Of a DNA stretch of 48,221 bases, positions 35,320 through 43,561 are shown in pieces. Source of the DNA: Thermoanaerobaculales bacterium. Lineage in GTDB: Bacteria > Acidobacteriota > Thermoanaerobaculia > Thermoanaerobaculales > Sulfomarinibacteraceae. The stretch is from contig JARFRM010000176.1 in NCBI GenBank assembly GCA_029287235.1, forward strand, positions 1 through 48,221. The letters run 5' to 3'. The notes under the pieces are model-generated. The model saw only the letters and a list, made by a program, of their open reading frames with translations, made no database searches and was not told the DNA's origin. Within the stretch, counting starts at the first letter, position 1, and every line of letters begins with the position of its first letter. A program made the position numbers and the translations under genes.

Positions 35320-36680
35320 CCGGACGCCACGTTCACCTGATAGGCATCGGCGGGGTCGGCATGTGCGGTCTGGCCGAGGTGCTGCACGCCGGAGGAGCGA
35401 GGGTGAGCGGCTGTGATATTGCCGCATCGGAACGGACCGAGAGGCTGACGTCACTGGGTATTGAAGTTCGGATCGGGCATGACCCGAATCACCTCGAAGC
35501 TGTCGATACCGTGATCTACTCTGCAGCGGTGGATGATCAGGAGCCCGAACTCGAGAGTGCCCGCCGCGGACCGATGAGGGTGGTCAAGCGTGCGGCTGTC
35601 CTCGGCGAACTCATGCGCGGTCGGCGGGGCGTCGCCGTTGCCGGAACCCACGGCAAGACAACCACCACCTCGCTGATCGGCCATTTGTTGACCGAGGCCG
35701 GGCTCGACCCCACCGTCCTGGTCGGCGGTCATGCCCGATTCGCCGACTCCAACGCGCGTATCGGCGGCGGCGAGACGATGGTCTGTGAGGCCGACGAGTA
35801 CGACCGGTCTTTCCTCGAGATCCGCGCCACCGTCGCGGTGGTCACCAACCTCGAGCCCGAACACCTTGATTGCTATGGTTCCGCGGCCGAGTTGGAGGCG
35901 GCCTTCGTCCTCTTCTGCAACCAGACCGAGGAAACCGGACGTGTCGTGTTGTGTCGCGATGACGAGGGCTCGTGGGCCCTGGCCGAGGCGGTGAGGCGAC
36001 CGCTCACCAGCTATGGGTTCTCCGCCGCCGCCGACCTCCGCGTCGTCGATGTCCGGAGGGAACCCGAGGGCAGTCGGTTCACGGTCGTCCGCGATGGAGA
36101 AACCCTGGGTCAAGCCGGGATCAGGCTGCCGGGCCGGTTCAACATCCTCAACACCCTGGCGGCGTTGGCCGTCGGCCTCGAGCTCGGACTGCCCTTCTCG
36201 CAGCTCGCCGCCGGCTGCGACAGCTTCAGCGGCGTGGCGCGCCGGTTCGATGTGCTCGGGGCGAGGGATGAGATCACGGTCGTGGACGACTACGCCCACC
36301 ACCCCACCGAAATCGAAGCGGTCCTCGGGGCGGCGAGGCAGGCCTTTCCCGGCCGCCGCTTGGTGGTGGTCTTCCAACCGCACCTCTTCAGTCGGACCCG
36401 CGACTTCGCCGACGGTTTCGGTCGCGCCCTACTCGGGGCCGATGTCGTGGTGGTCCTGCCGATCTACCCCGCCCGCGAGTGCCCGATTGATGGGATCGAC
36501 GAGGACGTGGTCGTGACGGCGGCCGCCCGTCTCGGCCACCCGGCGATCGCCGCCGGCCCGGCCGTCGCCGAGGCGTCCTCCTTCGTCGATGATCTTCTGG
36601 TGCCGGGAGATGTTCTGGTCACTCTCGGGGCCGGCGATGTTCACCGCGTGGCCGAGGACTGGTTGCGAGGTGCCGCATGA
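35316..36680 (+). CDS. murC: UDP-MurNAc-L-alanine ligase
   Basis: A 454-residue Mur ligase that adds the first stem residue, L-alanine. An N-terminal Rossmann fold begins HLIGIGGVGMCGLAEVL. The ATP loop is VAGTHGKTTTTSL (P-loop 110-116). Other markers are CEADEYDRSFL, the substrate segment VDDYAHHPTEIEAVL, and VVFQPHLFSRTRDF. The GTG at 35316 overlaps the murG stop by 4 bases. In many bacteria murB follows or fuses with murC; here ftsQ follows directly. Confidence 0.97.
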   Translation: MTGRHVHLIGIGGVGMCGLAEVLHAGGARVSGCDIAASERTERLTSLGIEVRIGHDPNHLEAVDTVIYSAAVDDQEPELESARRGPMRVVKRAAVLGELMRGRRGVAVAGTHGKTTTTSLIGHLLTEAGLDPTVLVGGHARFADSNARIGGGETMVCEADEYDRSFLEIRATVAVVTNLEPEHLDCYGSAAELEAAFVLFCNQTEETGRVVLCRDDEGSWALAEAVRRPLTSYGFSAAADLRVVDVRREPEGSRFTVVRDGETLGQAGIRLPGRFNILNTLAALAVGLELGLPFSQLAAGCDSFSGVARRFDVLGARDEITVVDDYAHHPTEIEAVLGAARQAFPGRRLVVVFQPHLFSRTRDFADGFGRALLGADVVVVLPIYPARECPIDGIDEDVVVTAAARLGHPAIAAGPAVAEASSFVDDLLVPGDVLVTLGAGDVHRVAEDWLRGAA

Positions 36681-37426
36681 CGATGGTCCACCGCCGCTTC
36701 CTCCCCGATCGTTTGCGGCCGCGGGTGCCCCGGCATCGTTCGAGCCGGCGTTTTCTGGTTCCTGTGGTTGTGCTTGTAGTCGGGTTGTTGATCGCTCCGC
36801 TGTGGACCGTGAAGTCGGTGGAAGTGCTTGGCGGCGAGGTGGTTCCGGAGTCGGTGACCACCTCCCTCGAGGGGCTGGTGGGGCACCTGGTGCCGGTGTT
36901 GGAGCTCGGTTGGCTGCACCAGGTCGCGGCCGCATGGCCGGCCGCTACCGAAGTCCGGGTCCACCTCGAGCTGCCCGGGTCCGTGGTCGTGGAGATCTAT
37001 CCGGAATCGCCCCGCGGCTCGGCGCCGGTGGGTGCAGGTTGGCACGCGGTGGCGGCGGATGGTCGACTGGCCGGTCCGCTCGACGAGCCGCATCCACCCC
37101 GGCTCGTCGGTTTTCGTCGGCCCACCGATCGCCGACTCGCCTTTTCCGTGGCCCGGCGGCTGGCCGCTGCCAGCGGGGGCGAGGTGGTGGCCGTGCGGCA
37201 GGTGACTCCGGCGGACTACCGCGTGGGATTGCTCTTCGACGAGGGCCGCAGGGCCTCGGTCCACGTCCTCCCGAAAGGAACCGCGGCCGAAGCGGCGTGG
37301 TGCGCTCTGGTGACGGACGGGGGAGTGATGGTTGACTGGGCCGATCTCCGTTGGCCCCACCGAATGGTACTGAAGGCCGATCGGACAAACACTCGGCTCG
37401 TGCGTGTCCTGCGGGAGGCCGCATGA
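36677..37426 (+). CDS. ftsQ: Cell division protein FtsQ-like (POTRA domain)
   Basis: A 249-residue bitopic protein. An arginine-rich cytoplasmic N-terminus precedes one membrane helix (about residues 26-43), then a POTRA-like domain (about 45-111: VKSVEVLGGEVVPESV through SVVVEIYPE) and a beta-rich C-terminal part. The sequence is divergent, so the name rests on topology, POTRA pattern and position between murC and ftsA. FtsQ recruits FtsL and FtsB and regulates septal synthesis. The ATG at 36677 overlaps the murC stop by 4 bases. Confidence 0.88.
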   Translation: MTMVHRRFLPDRLRPRVPRHRSSRRFLVPVVVLVVGLLIAPLWTVKSVEVLGGEVVPESVTTSLEGLVGHLVPVLELGWLHQVAAAWPAATEVRVHLELPGSVVVEIYPESPRGSAPVGAGWHAVAADGRLAGPLDEPHPPRLVGFRRPTDRRLAFSVARRLAAASGGEVVAVRQVTPADYRVGLLFDEGRRASVHVLPKGTAAEAAWCALVTDGGVMVDWADLRWPHRMVLKADRTNTRLVRVLREAA

Positions 37427-38673
37427 TGAACGACGCTCGGCCGTTGGTCGGAATCGACGTCGGCTCGACCCGCGTGTCGGTGGTCGTCGGGGCCATGGAG
37501 GACGATCGCCTCGTCATTCGCGGCTGCGGCCAGGCGGGTCACGACGGCGCGCGCAAGGGCGTGGTCGCCAACCTCGAAGAGGTTGCGGATGCGGTCCGGG
37601 TGGCGGCCGAAGAGGCCGAAGCCATGGCCTCGGTGCCGGTGGAGCTTGCAGCGGTGGGGCTTGGTGGCCTGCCCATCCAGGGCCTGCCCGCGACGGCGTC
37701 GGTGCCGGTGACCGGACGCAACATGACGGTCTCAGAGGACGATCTCCGGCGCGCGCTCACCGCCTGCGCCCAGGTCAGCATCCCTCGGGACTTCCGGGTG
37801 CTCGACATCATCGCCTGCGGATATGCCCTCGACGGCCAGCCCGGGATGGAGCACCCGGTGGGGATGCCGGGGACCCGTCTCGACGCCTCGGCCTTTGTGG
37901 TCTACACCAACAAGACCCACGCCGATACCGTCGAACAGACCGTCAACCGCGCCGCCGTGGCGGTGAAACAGCTGGTGTACGAGCCGCTGGCGGCGGCGGA
38001 GGCCGTGGTCACGCCCGACGAGCGTGAGCTCGGCTGTCTGCTGCTCGATCTCGGCTATGCGACGACCGAGTGGGTGCTCTATACCGAGGGGGCCGTGGTC
38101 TCCTCGGGCGTGCTGCCGGTTGGTGGACGTCACTTCACGGCCGATTTGGCGGCCCTGCTCAAGACGACGACCGCGGCCGCCGAGCAGACCAAACGCCGCG
38201 TCGGTGCGTCCCTCGAGCGTGAGGGTCTCGACCTCGATGCGGTGGAGGTCCCGAGTCTCGGTGGGGACGGCAACCATGTACATCCGGCCCGATTTGCGGC
38301 CGAGATCCTCCACGAGCGCGCCCGAGATCTCTTCATCGGGGTCCACAGGGTGCTCGTGGAACACAAGCTCGATCGAGTGCCCCGGGCGGGAGTCGTGTTG
38401 ACCGGCGGAGGCGCCGCTCTCGACGGGCTTGAAGAGGCGGCAGAGAAGATTTTCGGGCATCGAGCCCGGGTTGGCCGGCCGTTGGACCTGGCCGGTCTGA
38501 CCGAGCCGGTTTCCGGGCCCGGGTGGGCTGTGGCCTGCGGTCTCATCCGTATGCAGTGCAATCGACAGAACGAACACATGGCGACTCGGGGGCGGAACGG
38601 TGGCCTTCTGGCCCGGCTCCGCAACGCCCTCGGCGATATTTTTGAAATGGGAGGTGGGCATGATCGAGTTTGA
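37423..38673 (+). CDS. ftsA: Cell division protein FtsA
   Basis: A 416-residue actin-like ATPase that tethers FtsZ to the membrane. The first phosphate-binding motif is [15 protein letters not shown] near residue 10. The SHS2 (1C) subdomain is around [11 protein letters not shown] to [15 protein letters not shown] sequence. The second phosphate motif is [12 protein letters not shown], and the adenosine motif is [14 protein letters not shown]. The C-terminal segment [18 protein letters not shown] can form the amphipathic membrane-targeting helix. There are two candidate starts, ATG at 37423 (overlaps ftsQ) and ATG at 37426 (better ribosome-site spacing). Its end overlaps ftsZ by 14 bases. Confidence 0.95.
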   Translation: MMNDARPLVGIDVGSTRVSVVVGAMEDDRLVIRGCGQAGHDGARKGVVANLEEVADAVRVAAEEAEAMASVPVELAAVGLGGLPIQGLPATASVPVTGRNMTVSEDDLRRALTACAQVSIPRDFRVLDIIACGYALDGQPGMEHPVGMPGTRLDASAFVVYTNKTHADTVEQTVNRAAVAVKQLVYEPLAAAEAVVTPDERELGCLLLDLGYATTEWVLYTEGAVVSSGVLPVGGRHFTADLAALLKTTTAAAEQTKRRVGASLEREGLDLDAVEVPSLGGDGNHVHPARFAAEILHERARDLFIGVHRVLVEHKLDRVPRAGVVLTGGGAALDGLEEAAEKIFGHRARVGRPLDLAGLTEPVSGPGWAVACGLIRMQCNRQNEHMATRGRNGGLLARLRNALGDIFEMGGGHDRV

Positions 38674-39880
38674 TGACGAAGTGGTTGACGATATCGAGGA
38701 TCTGGACGAGAACGATCCGTCCCTGTTCGACGAGGAGCCGGATTCGGGGATCTTCCTTGACGAAGGCACGGCCCCGGCCCGGATTCGGGTGGTGGGCGTC
38801 GGCGGTGGCGGCTGCAACTCGGTGAACCGCATGATCTCGGCCGGGCTCACCGGCGTCGAGTTCATCGCCGCCAACACCGACGCTCAAGCGCTTGCGGCCA
38901 GCATGGCGCCGGTCAAGCTCCAGCTCGGCTCCGAACTTACTCGCGGTCTCGGCGCCGGCGCCAACCCCGAGATTGGGCGGAACGCCGCCCTCGAGGCGGA
39001 CAAGAAGATCTTCGATCTCCTCGAAGGCGCCGATATGGTGTTCATCACGAGTGGCATGGGGGGCGGCACCGGAACCGGCGCGACGCCGGTCATCGCCCAG
39101 ATGGCGCAGGACGTGGGCGCCCTGACGGTGGCGGTTGTGACCAAGCCGTTCTCCTTCGAGGGATCGCGGCGCCGGAAGGTGGCGGAAGAGGGCATCGCCC
39201 ACCTCGCCGAGCACGTGGACACCCTCATCACGATCCCGAACGACCGGCTGCTCAAGTTCGTCGAACGCAACACCAACTTCACCGACGCCATGCGCATCGC
39301 CGACGATGTCCTGCGTCAGGCGGTCCAGGGAATTGCAGACATCATCACCGTGCCGGGTCTCATCAACCGGGACTTCGCCGATGTGCGGACTGTGATGAAG
39401 GGCATGGGCCACGCCCTCATGGGGATCGGTCTCGCCTTCGGCGAGCACCGCGCGGTTGAGGCGGCACAACAGGCCATTGCCTCGCCGCTGCTCGAGGAGA
39501 CATCCATCGACGGCGCGCGTGGACTGCTCATCAATATCTCGGGCGGCACCGACGTGACTCTGAACGAGATCAACGAAGCGGCGGAGATCATCACCGAAGG
39601 CGCCGATCCCGATGCCCAGATCCTCTTCGGCGCGGTGGTTGATTCCACCCTCGAGGATAGCCTGCAGGTGACGGTGATCGCCACCGGATTCCAGAGAGAG
39701 CAGGACTCGGCGCGGGTGCCGCTGGCCGAGGTGCGGTCGCTGACCGAACCGGCCGTGGACGACACGCCGCCGGCGCGAGCCAGTCGTTTCTTCGTGCCGG
39801 GAGGGCCCAACTCCGAGTACGGCATCAACCAGACCGACGACTACGAGATTCCGGCCATCTTGCGCAAACAGATGGACTGA
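38660..39880 (+). CDS. ftsZ: Cell division protein FtsZ
   Basis: A 406-residue tubulin-like GTPase that forms the division ring. The GTP signature GGGTGTG is at residues 134-140. The catalytic T7 loop is NRDFADV. The C-terminal peptide [14 protein letters not shown], which docks on FtsA and other partners, is intact after a short linker. The N-terminus is unusual: about 40 residues, very rich in Asp and Glu, precede the core beginning [11 protein letters not shown]. The ATG at 38660 is backed by GGGAGGTGGG. It is the last gene of the cluster, followed by a strong terminator. Confidence 0.97.
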   Translation: MIEFDDEVVDDIEDLDENDPSLFDEEPDSGIFLDEGTAPARIRVVGVGGGGCNSVNRMISAGLTGVEFIAANTDAQALAASMAPVKLQLGSELTRGLGAGANPEIGRNAALEADKKIFDLLEGADMVFITSGMGGGTGTGATPVIAQMAQDVGALTVAVVTKPFSFEGSRRRKVAEEGIAHLAEHVDTLITIPNDRLLKFVERNTNFTDAMRIADDVLRQAVQGIADIITVPGLINRDFADVRTVMKGMGHALMGIGLAFGEHRAVEAAQQAIASPLLEETSIDGARGLLINISGGTDVTLNEINEAAEIITEGADPDAQILFGAVVDSTLEDSLQVTVIATGFQREQDSARVPLAEVRSLTEPAVDDTPPARASRFFVPGGPNSEYGINQTDDYEIPAILRKQMD

Positions 39881-39907
39881 TACCTGGTTCACAGTTTTCA
39901 GACGTTC

Positions 39908-39923
39908 CCGAGGCGTGCCTCGG
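39908..39923 (+). other. Hairpin after ftsZ
   Basis: A perfect 7-bp inverted repeat, CCGAGGC and GCCTCGG, around a 2-base centre. It is the first of three stem-loops in the 238 bases between ftsZ and the next gene. There is no T-run after it, so I do not call it a terminator by itself. Confidence 0.6.
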
Positions 39924-39934
39924 TGGCGTTGTTC

Positions 39935-39978
39935 GCCCCTCCCGCTACACCACCTCCCGGCGGGAGGGGCAATCTTTT
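39935..39978 (+). terminator. Rho-independent terminator of the dcw cluster
   Basis: A perfect 10-bp stem, GCCCCTCCCG (39935-39944) with CGGGAGGGGC (39961-39970) around a 16-base loop, is followed by a T-run (39974-39978). A competing inner hairpin, CCTCCCG with CGGGAGG (39953-39967), shares the 3' arm. It lies 54 bases after the ftsZ stop. Confidence 0.85.
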
Positions 39979-39984
39979 TCTGCT

Positions 39985-40027
39985 CGTGATGCTCGCGCCC
40001 TTCGTGACGAAGTGCCCGAGCATCACG
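39985..40027 (+). other. Long nested inverted repeat between ftsZ and the GST gene
   Basis: Perfect 11-bp outer arms, CGTGATGCTCG (39985-39995) and CGAGCATCACG (40017-40027), enclose a symmetric 4+4 internal loop and an inner 5-bp hairpin, CTTCG-TGA-CGAAG (40000-40012). It begins 6 bases after the terminator T-run. Function unknown: it may be a structured leader for the downstream gene, a REP-like element or a cruciform site. Confidence 0.7.
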
Positions 40028-40118
40028 CGCAGTGCGCGACAGATCTTTCGAAAACCGGGGCATGAACCTCCCGGTGTGCCGTAGACACAATGGGTCCAAA
40101 GATGCGCTAGGGTGAGAC

Positions 40119-40871
40119 ATGGCGGATTCCTACCGATTGATGACCATCGGACCGAGTCACTACTGCGAAAAGGCCAGGTGGGGTCTCGATTTCTTCGAGG
40201 TCGACTACACCGAGGACAAGCATCCACCCCTGATCCACTGGGCGTGGAGCCTGCCATCGGGTGGTGGTCGCACCGTCCCGATCCTCAAAGTCGGGAGGAA
40301 AGTGATCGGCGAATCCTCGGCGATTCTCCGCTTTGTCGATGCCGGGCACCGCAACGGAAGATGCCTCTATCCCGACGACTCAGGGCTTCGTGCGGAGGTC
40401 GAGCAGCTCGAGGAGCGGTTCGACACCCGGCTCGGTCCTCACACCCGGCGGGTCGTCTACTTCCACCTCCTGCGCCGGAGGTCGCTGGCCCTCGACGCCA
40501 TCGAGCCCGGCGTCGGTGGGATCCAGAGGCTGGTTTTACGTACAGGTTTCCCGTTCTTCCGATTCATGATGCGGCGCGGAATGAACATCTCTCCGGCCTC
40601 GGCTGAGCGATCTCTCGACTACGCGAGGCAGGTCTTCCACGCGGTGGACGAGCGGCTCGCCGATGGTCGGGAGTTCCTCGTTGGAGATGTCTTCACCGCT
40701 GCGGATCTGACATTCGCGTCGCTCGCCGCTCCTGTCCTTCTGCCTGCCCAGTACGGCGCCCCCCTGCCGGGGATTGACGAGATCCCACCCGAAGTGGTCG
40801 AGCTCGTCGAGAGCTTCCGCGCGACAGCGGCCGGCGCTCACGCACTTCGGGTCTACCGGGACTGCCGATGA
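40119..40871 (+). CDS. Glutathione S-transferase-like protein
   Basis: A 250-residue protein with a GST fold. The N-terminal thioredoxin-like domain has TIGPSHYCEKARWGLDF, with C16 at the usual catalytic position, a proline turn in GGRTVPIL, and the glutathione-contacting IGESSAILRFVD (63-74). The C-terminal helical domain has the capping segment VGDVFTAADLTFASLAAPVLLP. The substrate cannot be deduced. The start is ATG at 40119. Its stop overlaps the next gene by 4 bases, so the two are co-transcribed and probably functionally linked. It follows the dcw terminator and so is likely a separate transcription unit. Confidence 0.88.
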   Translation: MADSYRLMTIGPSHYCEKARWGLDFFEVDYTEDKHPPLIHWAWSLPSGGGRTVPILKVGRKVIGESSAILRFVDAGHRNGRCLYPDDSGLRAEVEQLEERFDTRLGPHTRRVVYFHLLRRRSLALDAIEPGVGGIQRLVLRTGFPFFRFMMRRGMNISPASAERSLDYARQVFHAVDERLADGREFLVGDVFTAADLTFASLAAPVLLPAQYGAPLPGIDEIPPEVVELVESFRATAAGAHALRVYRDCR

Positions 40872-41737
40872 GCGGTCGCGAAATCACCCTCGATCTCGGC
40901 CACCACCGACTGCAGGCCCTCGAGTGGGGTCCGTCGGATGGTTCCCCGGTGATCGCCGTCCACGGCTGGCTCGACAATGCGGCCAGTTTCTCCAGTCTGG
41001 CCCCGATGCTGGAGGGCTTCCGGGTCACCGCCCTCGATCTCTCCGGCCACGGTAGGTCGGAGCACCGGCCGGAGAGGCACAGCCACTACTTTGTCGATTG
41101 GGTGCCGGAGATCATCGAAGCCGCAGACCTCCTCGGTTACGAGCGGTTCGCCCTCGTCGGGCACTCCATGGGCGCCGGAATCGCGTCGTTGGTGCCCTCG
41201 GCCGTTCCGAGGCGGGTCGCCCAACTGGCGCTTCTCGAAGGTGCGGGACCCTTGACGACGCCTCCCGAGGAGGCGCCAATCCTGCTGCGGAGGGCCCTCG
41301 AGGATGAGCGTCGGGTGGCGATATCGGCGGCGAAGATCCACCCGGATCTGGCGAGCGCGGTGGCGGCGCGGTGCCACGGAACCGATCTCGATCCGAAGTC
41401 GGCGCATGGGCTCGTCGAGCGATCGGTCGAACCCGTCGACGGCGGCGTGAGATTCACCTTCGACCAGCGGCTCAGGACCCGTTCGAGGTGGCGCTTCACC
41501 GAGGATCAGGTGTTGGCGTTTCTCGCCGCCATCGACTGTCCCGTGCTCGCGGTGCGCGCCGCCTCGGGTTGGCCCGTCCCCGAAGAGCAGATGATGGCGC
41601 GGTTGGATGCCATATCCGATGTCACACGAGTGGAAGTCGAGGGCGGCCACCACGTCCACCTGACGCATCCGGAGCGAGTCGCACCGACCGTCGCGGAGTT
41701 TCTGTCCGTTGCCGGGGAACGCGCCCCGGGAAGGTGA
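40868..41737 (+). CDS. Alpha/beta-hydrolase
   Basis: A 289-residue soluble hydrolase. The oxyanion segment is VHGWLDNAAS (31-40), the nucleophile elbow is GHSMGAG with S100, and the catalytic histidine is in the GGHHVH cluster (259-264). An acidic residue of the triad is expected near AIDCPVLAV. The pattern resembles the serine hydrolase-like (SERHL/MEST) group of esterases and epoxide-hydrolase relatives, but the substrate is unknown. The ATG at 40868 overlaps the GST-like gene (ATGA). It converges with the phosphatase gene. Confidence 0.9.
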   Translation: MSGREITLDLGHHRLQALEWGPSDGSPVIAVHGWLDNAASFSSLAPMLEGFRVTALDLSGHGRSEHRPERHSHYFVDWVPEIIEAADLLGYERFALVGHSMGAGIASLVPSAVPRRVAQLALLEGAGPLTTPPEEAPILLRRALEDERRVAISAAKIHPDLASAVAARCHGTDLDPKSAHGLVERSVEPVDGGVRFTFDQRLRTRSRWRFTEDQVLAFLAAIDCPVLAVRAASGWPVPEEQMMARLDAISDVTRVEVEGGHHVHLTHPERVAPTVAEFLSVAGERAPGR

Positions 41738-41822
41738 CACCAAACCCGGTTTTCTCGACGCAATTGACCGAGAGTGCCCCTCCGGCGCGTTTTTGGGCCC
41801 TGATGTACGGGTTGACCCATTC

Positions 41823-43484
41823 TCACTCGGATCGTCGGACCACGACGATGGTCCGGTCATCGGAAAAGGGCCGACCGGCGGCGAAGTTCTCGAGGGCCCG
41901 GTCGACCGCCTCCGCGAGATCATCGGGTTCGAAATGCTGGTGTTCGAGGCAGACCTCGGCCAGCCGATCCTGGCCGAACTCTTCGCCGGCGGGGTTTTCG
42001 GCCTCGGTGTAGCCGTCGGAGTAGACCACGAGGGTGTCTCCCGAACCGAGCGACTCCTCGCCGAGTTCGTATCCGGTATCGGGGACGAGCCCCAGGGGCA
42101 TACCCGTTGAGTTGAGCCACTCGATCACGCCCGAGGATCGCACCAGGCAGGCCGGTGAGTGACCGGCACTGGCAAAACGGAAGCCGCCGGTGGATGGCTT
42201 CAGAACACCGAGGAACATGGTGGCGAACTGATTCGGCAGGGTCCTCCGGTAGAGCTTGGGGGAGATGCGGCCGAAGATATCGTGCGGCGGCAGACCGTCT
42301 TCGATGGGAACCGAAGCCACCGCCTCGAGATATCCGGTGATCATGGCCGCAGAGATGCCCTTGCCCGAGACATCGGCGAGCGCCAGGACGAACTCGTCAC
42401 CACCGGCGCGCTCCACAACCTGGTAGTAGTCCCCGGATACGCCCCGCGACGGACGCGTGGCGCCATAGAGAAGGTAACCGCCGATTTCCGGCAGACGCTC
42501 CGGCAGCAGCGCCACCTGGATGCCGCGGGCGATGGTGAGATCGCGTTCGAGGCGCTGCCGCTCCACGGCCTCCCGAGTCAGGGCCAGGTTGTGGAGGCGG
42601 AGCGCGGTCACCGAGGCGAGGGTGACAAGGAGCTCGAGGTCTTCTTCAGAGTACTGGCGCAACGAGGCGTTGGAGGCGAGCACGATGAGGCCGAGAGCGC
42701 GGTCCGGGCCGTAGAGGGGCGCAGCCATCAACGACCGCACGCCCGCAGACAAAAGGCTCTCGGCCTCGGCGAAGCGGTGATCGGACCGGGTGTCGGTCAC
42801 CAACGCCGCCATGGCCTTGTCCCCGACCTCGGAGAAGAGACTCTCCGAGTAGAGGGACCGGAGGTTGGAGCGCGGCCCCGACCTGTTGGCGACGCAGGTG
42901 TAGCTGCCGTCGTTGCAGCGCATGAAGACCTCGGCTCGCTCGGGTTGGAGCTGGGCGAAGATGTGGTCGAGGATGAGTCCGAGCAGTTCATCGAGGCTGA
43001 TGGATCGTGCCGTGGCCTGGTGGATGTTGTTGAGAACTGCCAGGCGGGCCGCATAGCGGCGGAGTGCGGGCGAGTCCGGAGCATCGGTTGGGGGGGGTGG
43101 TGTCCCGGATTGGCGGAGAACCTCGACCGCCGATCGTAGAAAGCGGTCCGTGGATGGGACATCGGTGGCGATGCCGGATGGCGAGCTCGCCGCGGGTCCG
43201 AGTTGGACCTTGATCATGCTCGCCGAGATGGCGATGACGTCTCCGGCCTGGATGTCCGTCGGCTGTTCGACCCGCCGGCCGTTGATGAAGGTGCCGTTGC
43301 GCGAACCAAGATCTTCGATTTGCCAGCCTGTGTCGGATTCAAAGAGGCGGGCGTGGCGGCGTGAAAGGAACCGGTCGGCGATCGTGATGTCGCAGTTGGT
43401 CGACCGACCGACAAAGAGCACATCGCCGTCGATCTCGTAGTCGAAGGGTTCGCCCTCGGCCGGGGTGACTTGAAATCGGAACAT
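41823..43484 (-). CDS. FHA-GAF-PP2C (SpoIIE/RsbU-type) serine phosphatase
   Basis: A 553-residue signalling protein. The N-terminal FHA domain (about 1-97) has GRSTNCDI, SRRHARL and LGSRNGTFINGR, binding phosphothreonine. A GAF sensor domain lies at about 145-300. A short coiled coil (LTREAVERQRLERDLTIARGIQ) leads to a SpoIIE-like PP2C domain (about 315-553) with LLPERLP, SGDYYQ (350-355), ADVSGKG (370-376) and the final DDRTIVVVRR. The motif normally GGDFYD has Gln in the last place, which may affect metal binding. The start is uncertain: ATG at 43484 gives a clean FHA N-terminus; ATGs at 43496 and 43529 are alternatives. Confidence 0.9.
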   Translation of the reverse strand: MFRFQVTPAEGEPFDYEIDGDVLFVGRSTNCDITIADRFLSRRHARLFESDTGWQIEDLGSRNGTFINGRRVEQPTDIQAGDVIAISASMIKVQLGPAASSPSGIATDVPSTDRFLRSAVEVLRQSGTPPPPTDAPDSPALRRYAARLAVLNNIHQATARSISLDELLGLILDHIFAQLQPERAEVFMRCNDGSYTCVANRSGPRSNLRSLYSESLFSEVGDKAMAALVTDTRSDHRFAEAESLLSAGVRSLMAAPLYGPDRALGLIVLASNASLRQYSEEDLELLVTLASVTALRLHNLALTREAVERQRLERDLTIARGIQVALLPERLPEIGGYLLYGATRPSRGVSGDYYQVVERAGGDEFVLALADVSGKGISAAMITGYLEAVASVPIEDGLPPHDIFGRISPKLYRRTLPNQFATMFLGVLKPSTGGFRFASAGHSPACLVRSSGVIEWLNSTGMPLGLVPDTGYELGEESLGSGDTLVVYSDGYTEAENPAGEEFGQDRLAEVCLEHQHFEPDDLAEAVDRALENFAAGRPFSDDRTIVVVRRSE

Positions 43485-43533
43485 GACTGGCCCCATTATG
43501 ACATCGTTGAACGGGTATGCGCAGGTCATGGAC

Positions 43534-43539
43534 TATAAT
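43534..43539 (+). promoter_or_regulatory. Possible -10 element for the HtrA-like gene
   Basis: A perfect TATAAT (43534-43539) lies 22 bases before the protease start codon, with GGAGGG between them. The best -35-like sequence, TTGAAC (43507-43512), is 21 bases away, too far for a standard promoter. The core is therefore either weakly boxed or activator-dependent. Confidence 0.4.
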
Positions 43540-43561
43540 CCGGCGAACCGGAGGGATGGGT

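Noticed and set aside
43484..43500. Minus-strand promoter TGTCATAAT for the phosphatase
   Set aside because: The extended -10 looks good but would start transcription only about 4 bases before the chosen start codon and has no -35, so I left it out of the feature list.
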